Origin: Alphaproteobacteria bacterium
GTDB taxonomy: Bacteria; Pseudomonadota; Alphaproteobacteria; Micropepsales; Micropepsaceae
Assembly: GCA_020852655.1 (NCBI GenBank)
Contig: JADZAI010000086.1
Location: 1-64,000, forward strand
Reading direction: 5' to 3'
Length of the DNA: 64,000 nt
The notes below the pieces were generated by a model, which was given only the letters and a program-made list of their open reading frames with translations, had not been told where the DNA came from and ran no database searches. Positions 16,806 to 25,419 of the stretch are shown here, in pieces. Each line of letters begins with the position of its first letter. The stretch's first letter is position 1. A program made the position numbers and the translations under genes.

Positions 16806-18111
16806 AGCGGACGGGTTCGCCGGCGGGCTGGGCGGTCGCTTCGCCGTCGCGCATGGCGAAGGTGCCGCGGACGATGGTGGCGACCGGCCAGCCGATGGCT
16901 TCGAGGCCGTCGAACTGGGTCCAGCCGCAGCGCGAGGCCATGTCGACATGGGCGATGGTGCGCTTCGCGGCGAGGTCGACGACCGTGAAGTCGGCGTCGT
17001 AGCCGAGGGCGATGCGGCCCTTGCCGGCGACGCCGTAGATGCGCGCCGGTCCCGCCGAGGTGAGGTCGCTGAAGCGCTCCAGCGTAAGGCGGCCGGCGGC
17101 GACGTGGGTGAGCATCACCGGGACCAGCGTCTGCACGCCGGGCATGCCGGAAGGCGTCGCGGGATAGGCGCCGTCCTTCTCGGCGCGGGTGTGGGGGGCG
17201 TGGTCGGAGCCGATGCAGTCGATAAGGCCCTGCTGCACCGCCTGCCAAAGTGCGGCGCGGTGCTGCGGCTCGCGGATGGGCGGGTTCATCTGCGCGTAGA
17301 CGCCAAGCTGCTGATAGCAATCGGGCGCGACCATCGTGAGGTGGTTGACGGTGGTTTCGACGGTCGCGATGTCGCGATGCGCGGCGTAGATCTCCATCTC
17401 CTGCGCCGTCGTCGCATGCAGCACATGGACGCGGCGTCGGGCGGCGCGGGCGAGGCGCATCAGGCGTTCGCCGGCGAGGCGGGCGCATTCGGCGTCGCGC
17501 CAGACGGGATGCGTGTCGGGGCGGCCCTGGAGGGCAAGGGCCTTGCGCAGTTGCAGGCGGTCCTCGTCCTCGGCGTGGAACGACATGCGGCGGCGGCCGC
17601 TGCGCAAAGCACGCATCAGGCCCTCCTCGTCCGCCAGCAGCAGCGAGCCGGTGGAGGCGCCCATGAAGACCTTGACGCCGGCGCAGCCCGGCAGGCGCTC
17701 CAGCGTCTCCAGCGTACCCGCATTCTCCGACGAGGCGCCGATGTAGAAGGCGTAGTCGCAGGCCATTCGGCCCTTGGCGCGGCCGAGCTTGTCGAGCAGG
17801 CGCTCCCCGTTCGTCGTCGGCGGGTCCGAGTTCGGCATCTCGAAGACGGCCGTGACGCCGCCGAGGACGGCAGCACGCGAACCGGTCTCGAAATCTTCCT
17901 TGTGCGTCAGGCCGGGTTCGCGGAAATGGACATGCGCGTCGATGACGCCGGGCAGGACGTGGAGGCCGGTCGCGTCGTAGTGCGTGCCGGCGAGGCGGGC
18001 GGGAATGGCGCCGATCGCGGCGATGCGCCCGTCGCGGACGCCGACATCGGCCGAGACGAGGCCGCCCGGCGTCATCACCTGTCCGCCGCTGATCACCAGA
18101 TCGAAGGTCAT
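16789..18111 (-). CDS. Dihydroorotase (class I) / amidohydrolase
   Basis: A 440-residue metal-dependent hydrolase. Metal ligands are visible: H60 and H62 in DAHVHFREPG, the carboxylated lysine K147 in GVKVFMGASTG, FHAEDE, VHVLHATTAQE and the aspartate in GSDHAPHTRAEKDG. Class I dihydroorotases cyclise carbamoyl-aspartate to dihydroorotate in pyrimidine synthesis; allantoinase and hydantoinase are the near alternatives, but HFREPG with GSDHAPH favours dihydroorotase. No pyrB or other pyr gene is adjacent, so it may be a second, standalone copy. The N terminus MTFDLVISGGQVMTPGG needs no adjustment. Confidence 0.85.
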   Translation of the reverse strand: MTFDLVISGGQVMTPGGLVSADVGVRDGRIAAIGAIPARLAGTHYDATGLHVLPGVIDAHVHFREPGLTHKEDFETGSRAAVLGGVTAVFEMPNSDPPTTNGERLLDKLGRAKGRMACDYAFYIGASSENAGTLETLERLPGCAGVKVFMGASTGSLLLADEEGLMRALRSGRRRMSFHAEDEDRLQLRKALALQGRPDTHPVWRDAECARLAGERLMRLARAARRRVHVLHATTAQEMEIYAAHRDIATVETTVNHLTMVAPDCYQQLGVYAQMNPPIREPQHRAALWQAVQQGLIDCIGSDHAPHTRAEKDGAYPATPSGMPGVQTLVPVMLTHVAAGRLTLERFSDLTSAGPARIYGVAGKGRIALGYDADFTVVDLAAKRTIAHVDMASRCGWTQFDGLEAIGWPVATIVRGTFAMRDGEATAQPAGEPVRFSEAL

Positions 18112-18169
18112 GCGGCGCTTATAGGCCCGGGGCCTTGAGACTCAAGGCGGCGCAGCCCAATTTGCAGCC

Positions 18170-19012
18170 ATGCCCATTGCCCGCCTGGAAGACCGTGCCG
18201 TCCTTGCCGTCAGCGGCCCGGACGCGACGTCGTTCCTCCAGAACCTCGTCACCAACGATGTGACCCGGCTGGCCGCCGGCGATGCCGCCTACGCGGCGCT
18301 CCTCACGCCGCAGGGCAAGGTCCTGGTGGACTTCCTTATCGTCCGCGACCGTGCGCAGGACCGCTTCCTGGTCGATGTCGCGGCGTCCTACGCCGACGGG
18401 CTGATGAAGCGGCTGGCGATGTACAAGCTGCGCGCCGCCGTCGAACTCACCGACCTGCGCGGCAGCCACATCGTGCTGGCCGGCTGGGGCGATGACGGAC
18501 TGTCGGGCCCGGACACCCGGCTGCTCAGCTATCCCGATCCGCGCCTCGCAGCACTCGGCCGGCGCGCGATCGCCCCGGCGGCCGAGATGCCGGGGGCCGG
18601 CCTCGCCGATCGGAGCGCCTATGACCTTCGCCGGCTCGCCCTCGGCGTCCCCGACACCGCCGACGTCATCGGCCAGTTCCTGCTCGACGCGAACGGCGAA
18701 GAGCTGAACGCCGTCGACTTCCGCAAGGGCTGCTTCGTCGGGCAGGAGGTGACGGCGCGGATGAAGCACAAGGCGGCGCCGCGCAAGCGCATGCTGCCGG
18801 TCGACCTCGAGGGCGCCCCCGCGCCGGCCGGAACGCCGCTGGTGGACCAGGACGGCGTGCAGGTGGGCGAACTGGCGGGCGGCATGGCGGGGCGGGCGAT
18901 CGCGACGATCCGCGTCGATCGCCTCGCCCCCGGCGCGGTGCTGACCGCCGGCGGCCGGCCGGCCAGGCTGCGACCGGCGGCCTATGCGCTGCCGGTCGCC
19001 GTCCCGTCCTAG
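18170..19012 (+). CDS. ygfZ: YgfZ/GcvT-like folate-binding protein
   Basis: A 280-residue protein with the COG0354 signature KGCFVGQEVTARM (consensus KGCYxGQE), and an N-terminal GcvT-like fold (VSGPDATSFLQNLVTNDV, ALLTPQGKVLVDFLI). YgfZ binds tetrahydrofolate and helps maintain or repair certain iron-sulfur enzymes. Cytoplasmic. It is divergent from the dihydroorotase-like gene (58 bp apart) and converges on the HpaB-like gene (6 bp). Confidence 0.92.
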   Translation: MPIARLEDRAVLAVSGPDATSFLQNLVTNDVTRLAAGDAAYAALLTPQGKVLVDFLIVRDRAQDRFLVDVAASYADGLMKRLAMYKLRAAVELTDLRGSHIVLAGWGDDGLSGPDTRLLSYPDPRLAALGRRAIAPAAEMPGAGLADRSAYDLRRLALGVPDTADVIGQFLLDANGEELNAVDFRKGCFVGQEVTARMKHKAAPRKRMLPVDLEGAPAPAGTPLVDQDGVQVGELAGGMAGRAIATIRVDRLAPGAVLTAGGRPARLRPAAYALPVAVPS

Positions 19013-19018
19013 GCGCCC

Positions 19019-20461
19019 CTACTCCGCCGCGTGCTTTTGCTCGTCGGCGTGGCGCGGGATCGCGCCGGCAGCGGCGAGCGCCATCTTCCGGGCGCTGGCC
19101 ATGTCGAAGGTGCGGTTCATCATCAGGCGTTGCGCCGCAAGGCCGCCGCCGGCCTGGAGCGCCACCACCAGATGCCAGCCGCCATAGGCATCGGCCGTGT
19201 AGTCGCGGATGAAGTTGTAGACGCGCATGCGCGTCTCGACGTCGACGTTGGGTTTGGTCGAGAGATATTTGCGGATGTATTTGCCGGTTTCCGGATTGCG
19301 CAGGTCCTTCTCCTCCGGAAGCGTGACGACGAGACCGCCCGCGAGATCCTGAAGATTGCGCACCGCGTTGTGGTAGTTCACGGCGTAATAATACTTCGCC
19401 GAATTCACCGCGAGGATGTTGGGATAGATCATCCCGCTCGGCGAGCGCTCAGGGTGACGGAGCGCGTAGTCGAGCCCCATCTTCAGCATCTCGTGATAGC
19501 AGATGAGTTCGGCGAGCATGCTCTGCACATGCGCGTCGCGCTCCTTGCCCTGGAACTCGGAGACCAGCGCGGCGAGGCCGACGAAAAGCTTGGAGGACGC
19601 CACCGATCCGACGAGCCCGCCGGTGCGTTCCCAGAGGCCCAGAGACTGCGCCAGCACCGAGGCGAGGCGGACCTCACCGGCCAGGAAGACGCGGTCCCAC
19701 GGTACGAAGACGTCGTCGAAGATCACGAAGCCTTCCGGCATCGAGTGATGCGCGCTGGAGGGATAGTCGAACGCGTTGAGCTCGGCCGGCGCGAAGGAGC
19801 GGTTGATGATCTTCACGCCCGGCGCGTTGACCGGCACGGAGAAGGACACGGCGTAGTCGGTCTCGTCCTGCCGCATGCCCTTGGTCGGCATGACGACGAG
19901 TTCGTGCACGAGGCTCGCCGCCGTGATGTGCAGCTTCGCGCCGCGCACCACGATGCCTTCGTCGGTACGCTTGACGATGCGGACATAGAGGTCGGGATCT
20001 TCCTGCTCATGCGCGCGCTTCGAGCGATCGCCCTTCGGGTCGGTGATGACCTCCGCGGCGCGCAGGTCGTTGTCGCGGACATATCTGTAGAGGCGCTCGA
20101 TATTCTCGGCGTATTTCGGGTTCACCTCGGCGACCGCATCCTTGACGCTCATCAGCGCCATCATCACGCCGGTGACGCCGCCGACGATCGACATCTCGTG
20201 CATCAGTTCCACGCGCGCATCGAGATCCTCTTCGGTGCGCGGAATCTGGAACACCCGGTGCGCCGCGACGCCCTCGTCCGTCGTGTAGCTGTGGATCTTG
20301 CTGCGGGCGCCGCGGGCGTTCACGTAGTCCTGCGCCGCGACCTCGATCGGCACGCGGAACCGCGGATGCGTGGTGATGTCGTCGATCCGCTCACCGTCCC
20401 AGTAGGTGACGCGGCCGTCGCGCAGGCTTTCGATATATTGCTCTCTCGTCTTCAGTCCCAT
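19019..20461 (-). CDS. HpaB-family FAD-dependent monooxygenase
   Basis: A 480-residue protein of the 4-hydroxyphenylacetate 3-monooxygenase oxygenase family (MGLKTREQYIESLRDGR start, then the acyl-CoA-dehydrogenase-like core, and a C-terminal YGGWHLVVALQAGGGLAAQRL). The same superfamily contains 4-hydroxybutyryl-CoA dehydratase, but the cysteines that hold the 4Fe-4S cluster in that enzyme are absent: only one Cys is seen, in ELICYHEML. A flavin-dependent hydroxylase using FADH2 from a separate reductase is therefore more likely. No HpaC-type reductase is adjacent. ATG 20461 is the family start; a longer frame to 20590 runs into the intergenic region. Confidence 0.8.
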   Translation of the reverse strand: MGLKTREQYIESLRDGRVTYWDGERIDDITTHPRFRVPIEVAAQDYVNARGARSKIHSYTTDEGVAAHRVFQIPRTEEDLDARVELMHEMSIVGGVTGVMMALMSVKDAVAEVNPKYAENIERLYRYVRDNDLRAAEVITDPKGDRSKRAHEQEDPDLYVRIVKRTDEGIVVRGAKLHITAASLVHELVVMPTKGMRQDETDYAVSFSVPVNAPGVKIINRSFAPAELNAFDYPSSAHHSMPEGFVIFDDVFVPWDRVFLAGEVRLASVLAQSLGLWERTGGLVGSVASSKLFVGLAALVSEFQGKERDAHVQSMLAELICYHEMLKMGLDYALRHPERSPSGMIYPNILAVNSAKYYYAVNYHNAVRNLQDLAGGLVVTLPEEKDLRNPETGKYIRKYLSTKPNVDVETRMRVYNFIRDYTADAYGGWHLVVALQAGGGLAAQRLMMNRTFDMASARKMALAAAGAIPRHADEQKHAAE

Positions 20462-20599
20462 GGCGTGTGGTCCCTGTGTGCGGCCGTCAACCGGCCCTCT
20501 TTGTTCCTGTGCGGCAAGAATGCCGCGTGGACCGCACGGTGTCACTGATTTTTGGAGCTTGTTACAAAACCTGCATCCGGCGGCTCGCACACGAAGGGC

Positions 20600-20627
20600 T
20601 TGAAAGTTCCTTCTTTGTTCCTACACT
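20600..20627 (+). promoter_or_regulatory. Candidate sigma-70-type promoter for the VOC-tag pair
   Basis: TTGAAA at 20600-20605 and TACACT at 20622-20627 are separated by 16 nt, and the VOC start codon lies 25 nt downstream. The surrounding 20462-20651 gap separates divergent genes and is less GC-rich than its neighbours. Matches are partial, so this is a candidate only. Confidence 0.35.
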
Positions 20628-20651
20628 CACGTAAGCTTCTGGGAGGAGCGC

Positions 20652-21038
20652 ATGGCGGCCGGATTGCATCACGTTTCGCTGGGGACCCGGGACATGGAAA
20701 AGGCGCTCGCCTTCTACGATCCGGTGATGACGACGCTTGGCCTGAAGCGCGTCATGGATTTCTCGCCCTACGCCGTCGGTTACGGGACCGACGGGCATCC
20801 CCTCTTCTGGATCCAGTTGCCCCATGACCGCGAGCCGGCAAGCGTCGGCAACGGGGTCCATATCGGGTTCGATGCCGAATCCATGGAGCAGGTGGATGCC
20901 TTTCACGCCGCGGCGCTGGCCCACGGCGGCGTCGACGACGGCGGCCCCGGCCCGCGCCCGGACTACGGCCCGCATTATTACGGCGCCTTCGTGCGCGACC
21001 CCGACGGCAACAAGATCGAAGCATGCCTCGCACACTGA
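20652..21038 (+). CDS. VOC-family (glyoxalase/bleomycin-resistance fold) protein
   Basis: A 128-residue protein with two beta-alpha-beta-beta-beta modules: LHHVSLGTRDMEKALAFYDPVM at the N terminus and YYGAFVRDPDGNKIEACL at the C terminus. The likely metal ligands are H7 and the Glu of KIEAC. Substrate unknown: lactoylglutathione lyase-like, a dioxygenase or a resistance protein cannot be told apart. ATG 20652 is preceded by GGGAGGAG. The 3' end overlaps tag by 16 bp, so the two are co-transcribed. Confidence 0.86.
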   Translation: MAAGLHHVSLGTRDMEKALAFYDPVMTTLGLKRVMDFSPYAVGYGTDGHPLFWIQLPHDREPASVGNGVHIGFDAESMEQVDAFHAAALAHGGVDDGGPGPRPDYGPHYYGAFVRDPDGNKIEACLAH

Positions 21039-21631
21039 AGATCGGCGATCGCGGCGGCTGTACCTGGCCGGGGACCGATCCGCTCTACCTCGCCTATCAC
21101 GACGAAGAATGGGGCGTACCCGAGTATGACGGGCGCGCGCTCTGGGAGAAGCTGATCCTCGACGGCTTTCAGGCCGGACTTTCGTGGATCACCATCCTTC
21201 GCAAGCGGGCCGCCTTTCGCGCCGCCTTTCACGGCTTCGAGCCGGAAAAGGTCGCGGCGTACGGCGAGAAGGACATCAAGCGGCTGTTGTCCGATGAAGG
21301 CATCGTCCGTCATCGCGGCAAGATCGAGGGGGCCATCAAGAATGCCCGCGCCTATCTCGTCATGGAGGCCGAGGAGAGCGGATCCTTCGCGCGGCTGTGC
21401 TGGTCTTTCGTCGACGGCAAGCCGCAGCACAACGGCTTCACGTCCATAAAGCAGGTGCCGGCCGCGACCTCGGCCAGCGAAGCGCTGTCGAAGGAACTCA
21501 AGAAGCGCGGCTTCACCTTCTGCGGGCCGACGATCGTCTATGCCTGGATGCAGGCCTGCGGCCTCGTCAACGATCACATGACGGACTGTTACCGGCACGC
21601 ACAGGTAAAGACCGTGAAGCGGCGGCGCTGA
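21023..21631 (+). CDS. tag: DNA-3-methyladenine glycosylase I
   Basis: A 202-residue protein. The motif YHDEEWGVPEYDGRALWEKL is diagnostic for TagI, with the helix-hairpin-helix-like region FQAGLSWITILRKRAAF. A zinc-binding set fits C13, the His of YHDEEWG, and H and C in NDHMTDCYRH. It removes 3-methyladenine from alkylated DNA. It starts inside the end of the VOC gene. Length matches the family (about 190-200 residues). Confidence 0.94.
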   Translation: MPRTLKIGDRGGCTWPGTDPLYLAYHDEEWGVPEYDGRALWEKLILDGFQAGLSWITILRKRAAFRAAFHGFEPEKVAAYGEKDIKRLLSDEGIVRHRGKIEGAIKNARAYLVMEAEESGSFARLCWSFVDGKPQHNGFTSIKQVPAATSASEALSKELKKRGFTFCGPTIVYAWMQACGLVNDHMTDCYRHAQVKTVKRRR

Positions 21632-21708
21632 CGCTTCGTCAGCTTGCGGCTGTGCAGGGCATCTGGCACTCCTCGCGCCTTCGCCTTCCGCGTTCGTAAA
21701 GGCCACCC

Positions 21709-23073
21709 TTGAACTCTCTCGCGACCGCCTCCGCCTTCGAAGCGCACGCCGCGCCGGTGGCCGATCCCAAGGCTGCCGCGCGCCGCCGCGAAGCCGTGCT
21801 GCGCGGCGACGAGCCGCTGAAGATCCTGCTGCCGAGCTATCGCTCCGACCCACATACCGGCGGCCAGGGCATCTACATGGACTACATGTCGCGCGCGATC
21901 CTGGAGCTCGGGCATGACGTCGAGGTGATTTCGGGGCCGCCCTACCCCAGGCTCGACCCGCGCGTGAAGATGACGAAGTTGGAATCGCTCGATCTCTACG
22001 CGAAGCCCAAGAACTGGATGGGCATTCCGAGCTACCCGGCGGGTGCGCCGAAGGGCTGGACCGACATCCAGGAATACATCACGCATATCTCCGGCGGCTT
22101 CGGCGAGCTGAAGAGCTTCGGCGAGCGCCTCCATCGCCACATGCGGGGTCGCGCCCACCACTATGACGTGGTGCACGACAACCAGACGCTCTGCTGGGGC
22201 CTGCTCAAGGTGCGCGCGCTCGGCCTGCCGGTCGCCGGCACGATCCATCATCCGATCACTCGAGACCGCGACATCGCGATCGCCCACGCAAAGTCGCTGA
22301 AGCTGAAGCTGCTGATTCGCCGCTGGCACTCCTTCGTGAACATGCAGAAGAAGGTGGCGCGTCGGCTCGATCCGGTGATCGTCGTTTCGGAATCGACCAA
22401 GCGCGACGTGGTGCGGGAATTCGGCGTCGATCCCAAGCATATGCGCGTCGTCCTGCACGGCATCAACGCGACCGACTTCCGCCCCGAGCCGAGCGTGCCG
22501 CGTCTTTCGAACCGCATCATGGCGGTCGCGAGCGCGGACGTCGCGCTGAAGGGACTGATCTATCTCATCCGTGCCTATGCCGAGCTGGTGAAGACGCGGC
22601 CGGACCTCGAGCTGCTCGTCGTCTCGAAGCTGCGCGAGGGCAACACGTCCCGCGAGCTCGACGAACTGGGCTTGCGCGACCGGGTGAAGTTCGTCTCCGG
22701 CCTGACCATCGACGAGATGCGGCGCTACTATGCGGAAGCCACGATCGCGGTGTCGCCCTCGGTCTACGAAGGCTTCGGCTTCCCCGCCGGCGAAGCGATG
22801 GCCTGCGGCGTTCCGGTCGTGTCGACGGACGGCGGGTCGCTGCCCGAGGTGGTGGGCGACGCCGGGATCATCGTCCCGACGAAGGACCACATGGCGCTGG
22901 CCCGGGCGATCGGCGACCTGCTCGACAATCCCGACCGGCGCGCCCGGCTCGGCGCCGCCGGCTATCGCCGCATCCAGGACAATTTCCTGTGGAGCCGGGC
23001 GGCGCGCGATGCCGTGAACGTCTACAAGGAAGCCATCGCCACGCATTACGGTATGGCGCGTGCAAACGATTGA
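21709..23073 (+). CDS. Glycosyltransferase family 4
   Basis: A 454-residue GT-B enzyme. The N-terminal acceptor domain begins with ILLPSYRSDPHTGGQGIYMDY; the C-terminal donor domain has the retaining E-x7-E motif in VYEGFGFPAGEAMACGVPVV. It starts at TTG 21709 (AAAGG upstream); no ATG occurs before the conserved part. It is the first gene of a three-gene unit with a methyltransferase (14 bp overlap) and a toroid-fold protein (ATGA overlap). Donor and acceptor sugars are unknown. Confidence 0.88.
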   Translation: MNSLATASAFEAHAAPVADPKAAARRREAVLRGDEPLKILLPSYRSDPHTGGQGIYMDYMSRAILELGHDVEVISGPPYPRLDPRVKMTKLESLDLYAKPKNWMGIPSYPAGAPKGWTDIQEYITHISGGFGELKSFGERLHRHMRGRAHHYDVVHDNQTLCWGLLKVRALGLPVAGTIHHPITRDRDIAIAHAKSLKLKLLIRRWHSFVNMQKKVARRLDPVIVVSESTKRDVVREFGVDPKHMRVVLHGINATDFRPEPSVPRLSNRIMAVASADVALKGLIYLIRAYAELVKTRPDLELLVVSKLREGNTSRELDELGLRDRVKFVSGLTIDEMRRYYAEATIAVSPSVYEGFGFPAGEAMACGVPVVSTDGGSLPEVVGDAGIIVPTKDHMALARAIGDLLDNPDRRARLGAAGYRRIQDNFLWSRAARDAVNVYKEAIATHYGMARAND

Positions 23074-23776
23074 TCTCGACATCCTCGAGCTCAGGGACGG
23101 CATGCGGGCGCTGGATCTCGGCTGCGGGGCCGGACGCCATGTGCACCAGGCCTATTATCATTCCGTCGGCCATGTCGTCGGCGTGGACCTCGGCTTCGAC
23201 GACGTCGTCCGGACGCGGAAGGGTTTCGAAGCGGCGCCGGACATCGAGCCGGGCAGCAGGCGGGCGTTCAGCCTCGCGGTTGCCGATGCGCTGACGCTGC
23301 CCTTCGCCGATGCCTCGTTCGACCGCGTGATTTGCAGCGAGGTCCTGGAGCACATACCCGACCACCGGAAGGCGCTGTCCGAGATCGCGCGCATCCTGAA
23401 GCCCGACGGAATGCTGGGCGTCAGCGTGCCGCGCGCCTTTCCGGAGTGGGTGTGCTGGCGGCTCGAGGAGCGCTATCACACCAATCCCGGCGGCCATGTG
23501 CGCATCTTCCGGACAGGCGGGCTCAAGCGCGACGTCAGCGCAGCCGGCTTCCGCTTCTTCCGGCGCCACTGGGCGCATGGCCTGCATTCGCCCTATTGGT
23601 GGCTGCAATGCGCGCTGTGGGACAAGCGCGAGACAAGCCGCATGGTCGGCGCCTATCGCCGCTTCCTGGAGTGGGACATCCTGAAGCGGCCGTTGCTGAC
23701 GCGGATGCTCGAGAAGGTCGCCGATCCGCTGATGGGCAAGAGCGTCGTACTCTATTTCCGCAAGGGCCCGGCATGA
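23060..23776 (+). CDS. Class I SAM-dependent methyltransferase
   Basis: A 238-residue Methyltransf_11-type enzyme. Motif I is ALDLGCGAGRHVHQ, the acidic loop is VVGVDLG, and motif IV is FDRVICSEVLEHIPDH with the post-motif ARILKPDGMLGVSVP. It starts at GTG 23060 within the end of the GT4 gene. An acceptor in glycan or glycolipid synthesis is suggested by the neighbours only. Confidence 0.86.
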   Translation: MQTIDLDILELRDGMRALDLGCGAGRHVHQAYYHSVGHVVGVDLGFDDVVRTRKGFEAAPDIEPGSRRAFSLAVADALTLPFADASFDRVICSEVLEHIPDHRKALSEIARILKPDGMLGVSVPRAFPEWVCWRLEERYHTNPGGHVRIFRTGGLKRDVSAAGFRFFRRHWAHGLHSPYWWLQCALWDKRETSRMVGAYRRFLEWDILKRPLLTRMLEKVADPLMGKSVVLYFRKGPA

Positions 23777-24849
23777 CGCTTCCGGCCGGATTCTTCGACG
23801 GCGCGCTCAAGCGCATCCTCGACCTGCAAAAGCCCAGCGGCGCGATACCGTGGTTCGATGCCGGCGTCTGGGATCCGTGGAATCACACCGAATCGGCGAT
23901 GGGCCTCGCGACCCTCGGACGGATCGCCGAAGCGCGCCGCGCCTACGACCATCTTGCGGCGACGCAGGAGCCGGACGGGAGCTGGTGGGCGCATTACGGG
24001 AGCGCGGTCAACCTCGAGACGGGTCGCTATGAAGGAACGGGCGACGAACCGCGCAAGAAGGACACCAATTTCTGCGCCTACCCGGCCACCGGCGTCTGGC
24101 ATCTTTATCTCGTAACCCGCGACCGGAGTGTGCTCGCCCGTTACTGGCCGATGGTGAAGGCGGCGATCGACTTCGTCCTCACGCTGCAATCGGAGCATGG
24201 CGAAATCCGCTGGGCGGCGCCCGGCCCCGAGGCGCAGCCGGACGACGCGCTGCTGACCGGCAACGCCTCGATCTACAAGAGTCTCGAATGCGCCATCCGC
24301 GCGGCGCGCGTTTTCGGCCATGACGCGGCGAAATGGCTGCGCGCCCACGAACGGCTGGGCCAGGCGATCCGGCACACCCCCGAGCGCTTCGATCGCACAT
24401 GGCCGAGCAAGGCGAATTTCTCGATGGACTGGTATTATCCGGTCCTTGCAGGCGCCGTGCGCGGCCCGGCGGCGCATGCCCGTATCGCAAGCCGGTGGGC
24501 CGAATTCGTCGTCGATGGTCGCGGCTGCCGCTGCGTGCTGGGCGAGCCCTGGGTGACGATCGCGGAGGGGTGCGAACTGGCCATCACGCTCGCCGCGCTG
24601 GGCGACCTGGAACAGGCGCGCAGCATGTTCCACCTCCAGGACCAGTGGCGCGACGACACGCACGGATACTGGATGGGCTTCCAGTTTGCCGAGAACGTGC
24701 CGTGGCCGGTCGAGAAGCCGGCATGGACGGCGGGCGCCGCAATCCTCGCGGCCGACGCCATCTATCGCCTGTCGCCGGCGTCGGGCCTCTTCACCGGCAC
24801 CTCAACCGGCGAGGCGGACGAGCAGACGGAGCGACTTCACCTGCTCTAG
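23773..24849 (+). CDS. Alpha/alpha-toroid protein (prenyltransferase/glycosidase-like)
   Basis: A 358-residue protein starting with ATG 23773, which overlaps the methyltransferase stop (ATGA). Repeated helical hairpins with QKPSGAIPWF, ATQEPDGSWWAHY and LQSEHGEIRW resemble the six-hairpin toroid shared by squalene-cyclase/prenyltransferase-like proteins and (alpha/alpha)6 glycosidases. No DxDD cyclase motif is visible, so cyclase activity is unlikely. Invariant-looking acids (D33 or E40 in WDPWNHTESAMG) could serve a carbohydrate active site. It overlaps the next, opposite-strand methyltransferase gene by 48 bp at the 3' ends. Function unknown; linked to the GT4 by operon. Confidence 0.68.
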   Translation: MTLPAGFFDGALKRILDLQKPSGAIPWFDAGVWDPWNHTESAMGLATLGRIAEARRAYDHLAATQEPDGSWWAHYGSAVNLETGRYEGTGDEPRKKDTNFCAYPATGVWHLYLVTRDRSVLARYWPMVKAAIDFVLTLQSEHGEIRWAAPGPEAQPDDALLTGNASIYKSLECAIRAARVFGHDAAKWLRAHERLGQAIRHTPERFDRTWPSKANFSMDWYYPVLAGAVRGPAAHARIASRWAEFVVDGRGCRCVLGEPWVTIAEGCELAITLAALGDLEQARSMFHLQDQWRDDTHGYWMGFQFAENVPWPVEKPAWTAGAAILAADAIYRLSPASGLFTGTSTGEADEQTERLHLL

Positions 24850-25419
24850 CTCGCGGAATTGCCGGCTGGCGATGGCCGCCTTGTAAATCTCGAAGGGCGG
24901 ACGACCGCCGTCTTCCTCGTTCGGGAAGACGTCATGGATCGCGAGAAAGCCGCCGGGCATCACATGCCGCGACCACCCGCGATAATCGGCGAGCGCCTGC
25001 TCCATCGCATGGCCCCCGTCGATGAAGACAAGCGCCAGCGGCGTATGCCAATGCCGCGCGACCGTCGCCGATCGGCCCACGATGGGGATGACGCATTCCT
25101 CGAGCTGGGCGCGGCGGAGGGTCCGGCGCAGAAAGGGCAGCGTCTCCATCGCGCCGAGTTCGGCGTTCCAGGTTTCCGGGTCGTGATGTTCCCAGCCCGG
25201 CTGCATCTCCTCGGAGCCGCGATGATGGTCGACGGTGAAGAGCACGCCGCCCCGCGCCTTGCACGCCGAGCCGATATAGAGTGCCGATTTCCCGCAATAG
25301 GAGCCGACTTCGAGGCATGGCCCCCATGCGACGGCATCCTGAGCCCAACGGAAGAGCGCGGCGCCCTCTTCCGGGTCGAGGAAGCCCTTGATGCTGTCCG
25401 GGTCGATGGGAAGCTTCAC
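24802..25419 (-). CDS. Class I SAM-dependent methyltransferase (Methyltransf_24 type)
   Basis: A 205-residue protein. CLEVGSYCGKSALYIG is motif I and LVFIDGGHAMEQALADYRGW the family's typical DGxH region; IHDVFPNEEDGG follows. Related proteins modify sugars or are fused to glycosyltransferases. Its start overlaps the stop of the SDR gene (25416-25419), so the two are translated together. Substrate unknown. Confidence 0.82.
   Translation of the reverse strand: MKLPIDPDSIKGFLDPEEGAALFRWAQDAVAWGPCLEVGSYCGKSALYIGSACKARGGVLFTVDHHRGSEEMQPGWEHHDPETWNAELGAMETLPFLRRTLRRAQLEECVIPIVGRSATVARHWHTPLALVFIDGGHAMEQALADYRGWSRHVMPGGFLAIHDVFPNEEDGGRPPFEIYKAAIASRQFRELEQVKSLRLLVRLAG

Noticed and set aside
19019..20461. 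4-Hydroxybutyryl-CoA dehydratase instead of an HpaB-type monooxygenase
   Set aside because: The cluster-binding cysteines of the dehydratase are absent.
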